Assembly (NCBI GenBank): GCA_020638855.1
Contig: JACKHT010000006.1
Coordinates: 91,046 to 155,045 of the forward strand
From: Planctomycetota bacterium
GTDB lineage: Bacteria > Planctomycetota > UBA1135 > GCA-002686595
Direction of reading: 5' to 3'
Length of the DNA stretch: 64,000 bases
The notes below the pieces were generated by a model, which worked only from the letters and a program-made list of their open reading frames with translations, searched no databases and was not told the origin of the DNA. Shown piece by piece: positions 47,483 through 54,581 of this stretch (its first letter is position 1; each line of letters opens with the position of its first letter). The position numbers and the translations under genes are program-made.

Positions 47483-48604
47483 TCACTCGCTTGAAAAGGC
47501 GAGCGTGGTGCGCGCCCAATTCAGCTCCAGGGGTTTTGCCGGCAACTGGATGCGACGCTTGACCACCATGCGCTCTAAGTCCAGTTCGCACAGCCAATTG
47601 CCGTGCTGCAGACCGACAAAGGCACGCTCACCGGGGGTTCCGGCGTCGGCGAAGATCAAACCGCTCGGCAAGGGCGAGTTGCCGCGTTTGATGGCGCTCA
47701 AGTCCACACCGCTGGAACCGCCCCCCTGCCCTTCAGCACCTTCGGTATCGTCCACACCCAAATCGATCTCCCCAATGGCTTTGTAATTGGAGGTGTTGTA
47801 GACCGAAATGGTCCCTGATAGATAATTGGTGCAGAGTGCTTTCTTACCGTCGTAGGTGAAAACAATGTCGCGTGGCAACGCACCGCTGGCGAATTCCAAA
47901 CGTTCGTGTTGGTCTTCGGTATCGATGGCGATGATGCTGATCGAGTTGGTCGATTCGTTGACCGCCCACAACTCTTTGCCGTCCGGGGAAAGTGCCAAGT
48001 CCGCCGTTCCGCCCGCGACGGGGATTTCCTTATGGAGTTGACGGCGCGAAACATTGATCACGCTGATCGACCCCGAATCGGGGTGCGAGATGTAGACAAA
48101 CTTGCCTTCCGGTCCGACCACCAAATCCCGAACTCCGTCCCCGTGAAAGGGGGCTGCGCCGAGGACTCGACCCGTACGAGCGTCGACAAAGACCAGGCAC
48201 TTTGTCGCCTCGCAGGCAGCTACCAATTGCTCGCCTCCGGGGAGAAATGCGACCGCCATCGGCTTGAAAAACGTTTGCTCGCCCGCGCTCAATCCCACCT
48301 TGCCCTTGAGGTGAATGGTGCGGATCACTTGGCGCGTGGTGGTGTTGACCAACGATAGGGTCGAGCCTGCGGCCACCCGGCCACTGTTGGGAACCACGGC
48401 CCGATCGCCCTGTTCCGAGACAGCCAAGTCGGTCGGACCGTCGCCGACCCGGATGGTGGCATCGACGCGCCCACTGTCCGCATCCACGATCAGCAGGAGC
48501 CCCGACTCCTGACTCGTGATGAGTAGGGAGAGCGGAGCCTGCTGGGCCCTAGCCCCCCCGGCGAGCAGGGGTAGCAGAAGGATCATGAAGCAGCGGAACG
48601 GCAT
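47483..48604 (-). CDS. secreted YVTN-type beta-propeller protein
   Basis: A 373-residue protein with signal peptide (CFMILLLPLLAGGARAQ). Seven blades can be recognised from repeats such as GDGPTDLAVSEQGDRAVVPN, SISVINVSRRQLHKEIPVAG, TADLALSPDGKELWAVNEST and TISVYNTSNYKAIGEIDLGV. These are YVTN/YncE-like and usually act in binding outside the cytoplasm. No catalytic residues are seen. The gene is single. Confidence 0.85.
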   Translation of the reverse strand: MPFRCFMILLLPLLAGGARAQQAPLSLLITSQESGLLLIVDADSGRVDATIRVGDGPTDLAVSEQGDRAVVPNSGRVAAGSTLSLVNTTTRQVIRTIHLKGKVGLSAGEQTFFKPMAVAFLPGGEQLVAACEATKCLVFVDARTGRVLGAAPFHGDGVRDLVVGPEGKFVYISHPDSGSISVINVSRRQLHKEIPVAGGTADLALSPDGKELWAVNESTNSISIIAIDTEDQHERLEFASGALPRDIVFTYDGKKALCTNYLSGTISVYNTSNYKAIGEIDLGVDDTEGAEGQGGGSSGVDLSAIKRGNSPLPSGLIFADAGTPGERAFVGLQHGNWLCELDLERMVVKRRIQLPAKPLELNWARTTLAFSSE

Positions 48605-49011
48605 GGGGAGCTTGGCAACGGGGATGGCGACCTACCCCGTTGGGACCAGGGGAGGGAGCCTGGGCTTCCATCGACCTGCGCCCGGCATGGGGTTCAGGGG
48701 ATTTGGGGATTTTGTAGACGCTCGCAGGCTGGGACGGGGCTTGCTTGGGGCCAACGACCCTTTCTGCGTGAATATTGGGCGTAGTTCAGACCATTTCTTG
48801 TCCGTCAGTCGACCAACTGTTGCCCATCTGTTGCCCAACTGCAAACCATCCATTTCGCATCGTTTTTTCACAAAAGAACCCAATCGTAAATTGATTTTTA
48901 GCCATAGCTCGCCTAGCTTGATTGGCACAAATCTCCGAGCAGCTCATCCCGTACATGCGCGCAAATGCCTGCATAGGCTGCTCTGTCGTCTAAGAAAAGG
49001 TTCCCATCGTC
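48605..49011. other. intergenic region with an AT-richer segment
   Basis: This 407-bp gap separates the divergent propeller and basic-protein genes. From about 48770 to 48990 it is markedly less GC-rich than its surroundings and probably contains the promoter of the gene at 49012. Within it lies an array of six boxes spaced 11 bp (entry 48790-48848). No RNA gene was seen. Confidence 0.5.
48790..48848 (-). promoter_or_regulatory. array of six TGG-type boxes at 11-bp spacing (candidate MraZ operator)
   Basis: On the minus strand the boxes TGGT, TGGG, TGGG, TGGT, CGGA and TGGT start every 11 bp (plus-strand NCCA or TCCG at 48790, 48801, 48812, 48823, 48834 and 48845). The same rule with TGGG is found upstream of mraZ at 50248-50284. 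MraZ proteins bind direct repeats of TGGGN. The spacing is known to be about 10 bp in Escherichia coli, so 11 bp is a variation. The array is 164 bp before the start at 49012. Confidence 0.5.
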
Positions 49012-49323
49012 ATGGCAAAGAAAGGCGCCCGCCGTATCCGTCGCTCCCCCGAAGAGCTGATCGCTGACCTGAAAAAGAAGATCGAGGAAGTCGAGCAGCG
49101 AGCTGCAGCCAAAGAGCTGAAGCAAAGCGGTTCGATCAAACGCACCCTCGGCATCGTCCGCAACATCGATAAAGCCCTGGAAGAGGCCCAAGAGGAGGGC
49201 TTGACCAAGCTCCGCCACGCCCTGGCGGAAGCCCGAGGCCCGATCGAAGGCTTCCTCTCCGAGCGCGGCGTCAAGCTGCCCAAGGCACGCGTCCCCCGCG
49301 GTCGCAAACCCAAGAAGGGTTGA
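49012..49323 (+). CDS. small basic coiled-coil protein, possibly nucleic-acid-binding
   Basis: A 103-residue, strongly basic protein. Residues 12-45 are a charged coiled coil (SPEELIADLKKKIEEVEQRA), followed by KRTLGIVRNIDKALEEAQEE and RHALAEARGPIEGFLSERG. The C-terminus VPRGRKPKKG has an AT-hook-like RGRKP core. It has no signal peptide. The whole looks like a nucleoid-associated or RNA-binding protein of a family I cannot name. It has its own promoter region with the box array, and a strong terminator follows. Confidence 0.75.
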   Translation: MAKKGARRIRRSPEELIADLKKKIEEVEQRAAAKELKQSGSIKRTLGIVRNIDKALEEAQEEGLTKLRHALAEARGPIEGFLSERGVKLPKARVPRGRKPKKG

Positions 49324-49448
49324 GCCGAGCTTGCGGGCAGCAGGCTGCTCGCAGGCCGGCGCAAGGCGCAAGCGAGGTCCCCCCTGCCCAAGCCGATCCG
49401 GGCGGGAGTTCCCAGGAATTCCAGTGGGTCTAGGCCTCGAATGGGCTG

Positions 49449-49484
49449 CCAATCGGCCATCCAATCGGTCATCCAATCGGCCAA
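49449..49484. repeat. 12-bp tandem repeat, three copies
   Basis: CCAATCGGCCAT, CCAATCGGTCAT and CCAATCGGCCAA follow in tandem, ending just before the terminator at 49491. Confidence 0.8.
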
Positions 49485-49490
49485 GAAAGT

Positions 49491-49519
49491 GGGCTCCGGC
49501 ATGCGCCGGAGCCCTTTTT
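49491..49519 (+). terminator. intrinsic terminator
   Basis: GGGCTCCGGC (49491-49500) pairs perfectly with GCCGGAGCCC (49505-49514) around an ATGC loop, followed by TTTTT. It ends the transcript of the small basic protein gene. Confidence 0.93.
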
Positions 49520-49558
49520 GATGCCCCCCCTCCCGGGGGCATTCACCACGTTAAGAGT

Positions 49559-49594
49559 GGCCTAGTGCGCGCGGCGGTCCCGCCGCACTAGGCC
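49559..49594 (-). terminator. hairpin at the end of mraZ
   Basis: GGCCTAGTG (49559-49567) pairs with CACTAGGCC (49586-49594), and an inner CGGCG/CGCCG pair extends it with a four-base bulge. The mraZ stop codon is inside the right arm. It separates mraZ from the convergent gene. Confidence 0.6.
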
Positions 49595-50103
49595 GTATCT
49601 CTGTCAACCAACCCCTCCGGTCCCAAACGCTTGTGGCCCAACAGGTCATCGATTCCCGACCCGTACTCGGCCCGCGTCTCTTCACGGAATTGCGCCCAGC
49701 CTTCCGGACTCCACACCCGAATGTCCTCGAAGTTACCCACCAAGACGACATCCCGACGTCCCTCCACGCTGCGATCCAAACCCACCTGGAGCAGCAAAGC
49801 GTCGGGGATGCGGACACGACCCGTCTTGTCGCACTTCGCGGCGCCCGAATAGGCGGCCAAGAATTGCAACGCACGCCTAGCCCGGACGCTTTCCACGTGG
49901 GAACGGCGCAAGTCCTCGACGTAACGCTCCCAATCCCGCCGCTCCCGCAGGCACAAGGAGCCATCGGGCTCCAAGTTCGCCATCAGGGAGAAGTTGGTGG
50001 CCCGGGGATTGATTTCATCCCGAAGGCCTACGGGGAGCTGGATACGTCCCTCCCCATCGAGCGTGGCAGGGTGCTCACCGATGAGGAGAAGAGGACTGGA
50101 CAT
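49588..50103 (-). CDS. mraZ: MraZ transcriptional regulator
   Basis: A 171-residue MraZ with two AbrB-like (SpoVT/swapped-hairpin) units. The two DxxxR signatures are present at Asp16-Arg20 (LDGEGRIQLP) and Asp92-Arg96 (CDKTGRVRIP), and the linker ARRALQFLAAYSGAAKCDK is typical. MraZ rings bind TGGGN repeats and usually repress the division and wall cluster they head. Here the gene stands alone: no rsmH, ftsL or mur gene follows, and a hairpin closes it. The C-terminal 30 residues (EETRAEYGSGIDDLLGHKRL) extend beyond the core. ATG 50103 starts the family domain; the longer frame to 50361 runs over the box array. Confidence 0.92.
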   Translation of the reverse strand: MSSPLLLIGEHPATLDGEGRIQLPVGLRDEINPRATNFSLMANLEPDGSLCLRERRDWERYVEDLRRSHVESVRARRALQFLAAYSGAAKCDKTGRVRIPDALLLQVGLDRSVEGRRDVVLVGNFEDIRVWSPEGWAQFREETRAEYGSGIDDLLGHKRLGPEGLVDRDTA

Positions 50104-50457
50104 GGGGTAGGCAGTGGGGGTCCTGTCAGCCGGCTGGCTGTGCGGCCTGATCCTACAAAATGCCGCCGATCTGGCCAGCCCTTTTGGAAATTTTGGATCA
50201 CCTCCCCCAAACCCCCACCATCTCACACCCATCCTTACCCGCTGTTTTCCACACTTCCCCCACAATCGCCCCAATCTCACCCCAAAGCCAAAACCGGCCC
50301 TGGCGACCCCAGGAAGGCCACATCCCACCCCCGGTGGGTACCAGCCCAGGACGTTTTCCACAATTCCGTGTCGCTTTCCCCAGGTTCCATAAGGCCCCGC
50401 ACCGATAGGTAGGAAGTCTCAATATTCCTGGACTCTCAACCGCGATCGTCGTCCCCA
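50104..50457. other. divergent intergenic region of mraZ and the PilZ gene
   Basis: The 354-bp gap carries the mraZ promoter and the box array (50248-50284), with extra C-runs (minus-strand G-runs) between 50205 and 50231 that may be weaker boxes. The plus strand here is unusually poor in G for long stretches. No RNA gene was seen. Confidence 0.5.
50248..50284 (-). promoter_or_regulatory. MraZ box array upstream of mraZ
   Basis: On the minus strand TGGG, TGGG, TGGG and TGGA begin every 11 bp (plus-strand CCCA at 50281, 50270, 50259 and TCCA at 50248). A CGGG follows ten bases further and a TGGG at 50228-50231. Known MraZ boxes are TGGGN repeats in the promoter of mraZ itself, so autoregulation is expected. 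The distance to the start codon is about 145 bp, which implies a long leader. Confidence 0.65.
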
Positions 50458-51156
50458 ATGAGCTTCCGAAACCCCGATACCCTTCCCATCGCCTACCTGG
50501 TTCGGCCCGGTCACGAAAGCACTCTGTGCTGCCTGCATACCCTGCAAACCCGCGAACTCGAGGCGGAACCCCTAGTCGGCGGGTCCGCCCCCTGGGCCCC
50601 TGGCGAGACCGTATACTTGGCTTTGGAAGCCCAAACCACGGACCCTTCTCAATGCGTCCGCGGCCGAATCACGGGCCAACACGGCGATCGTTTGCAGATC
50701 GAGTTGGCCGATCCCAAGGCATTCTGGAGTGCCGCCCAAGTCGCCCAGTCCTACAACCGCCGCCAAGCCTTCCGGGTCTGCACCCGAAACCTGCTCCCCT
50801 CCCCCACCAAACCCGCCAAAGAAGCTCTGCAGGTCAGTCTGCACCAGGGCCCGCAAGCCACCCACGCCGAGATGCTAGACCTCTCGCTGACGGGCTGCGG
50901 GATACGGATCCGCCGCGAGGGCTCGATGGCCCCGCCACTCGGCACTCTGGTCTTCCTCGAAGCCGAAGGCGGCGACCTCGACGAACGCCTACGCCTCCCC
51001 GCCCGCATCGAACGCTACCAAGAACGGGGCCGCTACCTGTACCTCGGCCTAGCCTTCGCCCGCAGCGAAACCCGCCTGTGGAAACAACTCGAAGACCAAA
51101 TCGCCCGCTACCTCATGACCCGCCAGCAGCGCCTCTTGGGACGCAAGGCCGGCTAG
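50458..51156 (+). CDS. PilZ domain protein (predicted c-di-GMP receptor)
   Basis: A 232-residue cytoplasmic protein. The N-terminal half (1-95) resembles a YcgR-type beta domain (APGETVYLALEAQ, GDRLQIELADP). The PilZ part begins at Arg102-x3-Arg106 (NRRQAFRV) and contains Asp141-x-Ser143-x2-Gly146 (DLSLTGCGIR), so both c-di-GMP-binding motifs are intact. Such proteins couple the second messenger to motility or polysaccharide export. The C-terminus is basic. ATG 50458 is well placed. Confidence 0.88.
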   Translation: MSFRNPDTLPIAYLVRPGHESTLCCLHTLQTRELEAEPLVGGSAPWAPGETVYLALEAQTTDPSQCVRGRITGQHGDRLQIELADPKAFWSAAQVAQSYNRRQAFRVCTRNLLPSPTKPAKEALQVSLHQGPQATHAEMLDLSLTGCGIRIRREGSMAPPLGTLVFLEAEGGDLDERLRLPARIERYQERGRYLYLGLAFARSETRLWKQLEDQIARYLMTRQQRLLGRKAG

Positions 51157-51182
51157 GATTTTAGCCTGGCTTGCAACACGGC

Positions 51183-51249
51183 GGTTGTATGCGCCGGGGT
51201 TGTATGCACTGGGGTTGTATGCACTGGGGTTGTATGCACTGGGGTTGTG
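51183..51249. repeat. 15-bp tandem repeat, four copies plus part
   Basis: GGTTGTATGCGCCGG is followed by three copies of GGTTGTATGCACTGG and a partial fifth unit, between the PilZ gene and the chalcone-isomerase-like gene. Confidence 0.88.
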
Positions 51250-51304
51250 AAGTTGGGTGGTTTGGCCCACGGGAGTGCCCGTGCCCGGGTACTTCTTGAA
51301 ATGT

Positions 51305-51371
51305 AGAAACCTTTGGGGATGCGCAATCGCGCGTTTGCAGGGATGCTGGTGGTTCCCCCAAGGAGGTTTCT
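51305..51371 (+). promoter_or_regulatory. hairpin that covers the ribosome binding site
   Basis: AGAAACCT (51305-51312) pairs with AGGTTTCT (51364-51371) and TTGGGG (51313-51318) with CCCCAA (51356-51361), leaving GG at 51362-51363 as a bulge. The Shine-Dalgarno AAGGAGG at 51360-51366 is thus mostly base-paired. A small hairpin (GCGC/GCGC, 51321-51332) lies in the loop. This is the layout of an RNA thermometer or a leader whose translation is switched by a ligand or protein. Confidence 0.55.
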
Positions 51372-52199
51372 ATGCACGCTTTGTCCGCCCTATTGTTGGT
51401 TCTTCCGTTTTGGACCCAGGATCCGCCAGCTCCTGCCCCGAAACCTGCCCCGCCGAAACCCGAAGCTTCGAAACCCAAAGTCCCGCCGCGCAAAATCGAA
51501 TGGGTCAAGGAATCCGACACCGGGGTAAAGTTCCCCGATGCGATCCAAGCGAAGCCCGGCGCGGGCTACCAGACCTTGGCCGGGGTCGGAGTGCGCGACA
51601 AGCGCTTCGTGATTTTGGTGAACGTGTATGCCTACGGCTTGTACCTCGACGAGACGGCCATCGAGGAGCACTTGAGCGATTTCTTTGCTCGCCCGACCAA
51701 GGAACTGGTGAAGGACGCGAAGTTCTTCGAAGCCTTGCGCAGCGACGCTATCGGCAAGACGTTGCGGCTCGCGTTTGTGCGCGATGTGGGCGCCAAGAAG
51801 ATCCGCAATGCGTTTGTTGAGAGCGTCGAGCCGCGCTTGGAGACGGCCGAGAAGAAGTTTGGTTGGACCGACGGGGCCAAGGCTCTCGAGACGTTCCGAG
51901 GCTACTTCGCGAGCGAAATCCAGGACGGCGAGCAAATCGAGTTTGCCTGGCTACCGGGCAACAAGCTGGTGACGACGGTGGCGGGCGAGCGCAAGGGCGA
52001 GATCACGTCGAAGGCTTTGTGCTGGGCCCTGTGGGACACCTACTACGGCGACGACCCGATTGAGACTTCGGGCAAAAAAACCACCGTGGAGCGTTTGGCA
52101 GACTTGCTGTCGAAGAAGCCCAAGCCGCAGCCAAAACCGGCTCCCAAGCCGGTCGAGCCGCCCGCTCCCAACAAGGACGGAAAGGCAGCCCGCAGATAG
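51372..52199 (+). CDS. chalcone isomerase-like exported protein
   Basis: A 275-residue protein with a short signal-like start (MHALSALLLVLPFWTQ), a Pro/Lys-rich linker (18-45) and a chalcone isomerase-like domain: LAGVGVRDKRFVILVNVYAY, GLYLDETAIEEHLSDFF, RLAFVRDVGAKKIRNAF and FAWLPGNKLVTTVAGE. Bacterial members often lack isomerase activity and bind fatty acids. A second Pro/Lys-rich tail closes the chain. AAGGAGG six bases before the ATG is the strongest ribosome binding site seen, and it lies in a hairpin. Confidence 0.82.
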   Translation: MHALSALLLVLPFWTQDPPAPAPKPAPPKPEASKPKVPPRKIEWVKESDTGVKFPDAIQAKPGAGYQTLAGVGVRDKRFVILVNVYAYGLYLDETAIEEHLSDFFARPTKELVKDAKFFEALRSDAIGKTLRLAFVRDVGAKKIRNAFVESVEPRLETAEKKFGWTDGAKALETFRGYFASEIQDGEQIEFAWLPGNKLVTTVAGERKGEITSKALCWALWDTYYGDDPIETSGKKTTVERLADLLSKKPKPQPKPAPKPVEPPAPNKDGKAARR

Positions 52200-52215
52200 G
52201 GTCTCAACCGCCATC

Positions 52216-52285
52216 CATCTCGCGACCTTCCATCTCGCGACCTTCCATCTCGCGACCTTCCATCTCGCGACCTTCCATCTCGGGA
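52216..52285. repeat. 15-bp tandem repeat, four copies plus part
   Basis: Four perfect copies of CATCTCGCGACCTTC run from 52216 to 52275 with a partial fifth, in the gap between the chalcone-isomerase-like gene and the convergent fadJ-like gene. Confidence 0.92.
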
Positions 52286-52406
52286 GAGGGATGGCAGGTC
52301 GAAGCCATCGGCTGCGTTGGGGTACGCGCACGGATTGGCTCGATCACCCGGAGCCGGCGTTGGAAGCCGAGGTGAGGCCGGCGGTTCGAGACCGGGTGCG
52401 GGACGG

Positions 52407-54581
52407 CTACTTGGACCGGAACGATCCGCTGCCTGCGGCCGCCTGGGTGAGATTCGGCGCCGGATCGAAACGCCCGGGGTTGCGGCCTTGCACATCGGGG
52501 GCTTTCGCCAACGCCTGCAACCGCTCGACGATCGTCGACAAGCCGCGCCTTTCGCCATAGCGCAGCAGGCCGCCATGGAATGGCGCAAAGCCCATCCCAA
52601 ACACGGTCGCCAGATCGAGCGCTTCAGGGTTTTCGACCACGCCCTCGCCCAGGGCGCGGCAAGCCTCGTTGAACATCGCCAAGACCATGCGGTCGACCAA
52701 TTCGTCGTCGCCCAGGCTGCTCACGCCGCTCGGGCGCTGGAAACTATCGAGGTCGGTGGCGAGCTCGGGCTTGCCACCCTTGTGCTGGTAGAAGCCCAAT
52801 CCGGATTTCTTGCCCAAACGCTTGTCGTCGAGGAAGCGCTGCAACCCGTCGGACGGGGTCATGCGCTCGCCGTAGCCTTCGTGCAGCGAGGTCGCGGCAT
52901 GGCCCGCGATGTCGATGCCCACCTCATCCAACAGCGCCAAGGGACCCATGGGCATGCCGAAGTCGAGCATGACCCGATCGAGCCGCAGGGGCTCGACGCC
53001 GCCCACGAACAGCCGCACAGCTTCGTCGAGATACGGGCCCAAAAGCCGGTTCACCAGGAACCCAGGCACATCGCGGCAGATGACCGGCGTCTTGCCCAAG
53101 CGCAAGGCCAACGCCGCGGTGCGCGTCACGACCGCATCGCTGGTCGCGTGGCCGCGGATGATCTCCACCAGCGGCATCTTGGGCACCGGGTTGAAGAAGT
53201 GCATGCCGATCACCCGTTCGGGGTGCGGCAGGTCTTGCGCGATGGCGTCGACCGAAAGCGACGAAGTATTGGTCGCCAGGATCGCGTCGTCGGCCATGTC
53301 CTGGGCCAGGGCGCCGAGCACCTTGCGCTTGACTTCGAGCACCTCGGCCACCGCTTCGATGGCGAAGTCGCACAGCCCCATGCCGATGGTGCCGGGGACC
53401 GCGTCCAAACGATCGATGGCCGCATCGAATTCGTACGCTTGGATCCGGCGCCGACTCTTCTTGACCGACAAGTCCTTGCGATGGCCCGCGAGCGCCTTGC
53501 CCAAGGCTTCGGACGAGAGGTCCGCGAGCCGCACGCGCACGCCCTTTTGGGCCAGCACCGAGGCGATTCCCGCACCCATCGTGCCCGCTCCCACGACGGC
53601 CGCGTGTTCGACGGCCGCAGGACGTTCGCCATCGGGGCCCTTGCCGAGCGCCTTGGCCTTTTCGTTGCCGAAGAAGATCGACACGAGCGCTTTGCACTCA
53701 GGGGTCACACCGAGCTTGGCGACAGCATCGGCTTCGGAGGTGGCCCAGGTCGAGTGCCGCGCCGAAGGAGCGCCCAGCACGAGCTGGATGGCTTCGTAGG
53801 GCGCGGGGTACTTGCCGCGCGTCTTGGCGTCCACGCCCTTGCGCGCCTTGCGCCCAATGAGCGCCAGCGCCAATGGATTGCGATCGACGAACACGCTCTT
53901 GAGGCCACGCGTCTTGCGCGGGCAGGGCATGCGCCCCATGGCGATGTCGCTGGCGATGCGCACCAGGTACTCGGGTTTGGTGACGCGGTCGATGATGCCC
54001 AGCTTCTGCGCCTTGCGCGCGTCGAACAATCGCCCGGTGAGGATCGCGTCGAGCGCGGCGGGCACGCCGATGCGGAGCGGCAGCCGGTGGCTTCCGCCCC
54101 ACCCCGGGATGATGCCGAGTTGGGTTTCGGGAAGCCCGATGCGTGTGCTCCTGTCGTCGGTGGCGACGATCCGGTCGCAGGCCAGCGACAATTCGAGTGC
54201 TCCGCCTGGAACCGGCCCACCGACGGCGGCCACCGTGCGCGCTTCGAGCCCGGCGATCGTGTTGAACAGGTCGTGCAACTCGTGGCACGCGCGGCGGAAG
54301 ACCTCGGGATCGGTGATCGACCCGATGCCCTCGATGTCGGCGCCCGCCAGGAATTGGTCGGGCTTGCGGCCGGTGAAGACGATCCCGCGGAGGCTCTTGT
54401 CCGCGCGCAATGTATCCACCACCGTCCTCAAATCGCGCACGAGCGGCGCATCGAACACCGGGAAGCTGCGATGGGGCGGATCGAAGACGACGATGGCCAG
54501 CGCGGGTTCGGGGCGTTCGACGCGCACGCAGGTGCCCGGGGCGGGCGCGTTGGCCGGCATGGGAAGCGATACGGTATCCAT
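52407..54581 (-). CDS. fadJ: enoyl-CoA hydratase / 3-hydroxyacyl-CoA dehydrogenase (FadJ-like)
   Basis: A 724-residue bifunctional enzyme for steps two and three of beta-oxidation. The hydratase half has FLAGADIEGI, GGPVPGGALELSLACDRI and IGLPETQLGIIPGWGGSHR with both catalytic Glu residues. The dehydrogenase half begins at VVGAGTMGAGIASVLAQKG (NAD loop), followed by ILATNTSSLSVDAIA, RVIGMHFFNPVPKMPLVEI (catalytic His) and DVPGFLVNRLLGPYLDEA. Length fits FadJ/FadB. It starts at ATG 54581, overlapping the fadI-like stop as TGATG, so the two are translationally coupled. Confidence 0.93.
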   Translation of the reverse strand: MDTVSLPMPANAPAPGTCVRVERPEPALAIVVFDPPHRSFPVFDAPLVRDLRTVVDTLRADKSLRGIVFTGRKPDQFLAGADIEGIGSITDPEVFRRACHELHDLFNTIAGLEARTVAAVGGPVPGGALELSLACDRIVATDDRSTRIGLPETQLGIIPGWGGSHRLPLRIGVPAALDAILTGRLFDARKAQKLGIIDRVTKPEYLVRIASDIAMGRMPCPRKTRGLKSVFVDRNPLALALIGRKARKGVDAKTRGKYPAPYEAIQLVLGAPSARHSTWATSEADAVAKLGVTPECKALVSIFFGNEKAKALGKGPDGERPAAVEHAAVVGAGTMGAGIASVLAQKGVRVRLADLSSEALGKALAGHRKDLSVKKSRRRIQAYEFDAAIDRLDAVPGTIGMGLCDFAIEAVAEVLEVKRKVLGALAQDMADDAILATNTSSLSVDAIAQDLPHPERVIGMHFFNPVPKMPLVEIIRGHATSDAVVTRTAALALRLGKTPVICRDVPGFLVNRLLGPYLDEAVRLFVGGVEPLRLDRVMLDFGMPMGPLALLDEVGIDIAGHAATSLHEGYGERMTPSDGLQRFLDDKRLGKKSGLGFYQHKGGKPELATDLDSFQRPSGVSSLGDDELVDRMVLAMFNEACRALGEGVVENPEALDLATVFGMGFAPFHGGLLRYGERRGLSTIVERLQALAKAPDVQGRNPGRFDPAPNLTQAAAGSGSFRSK

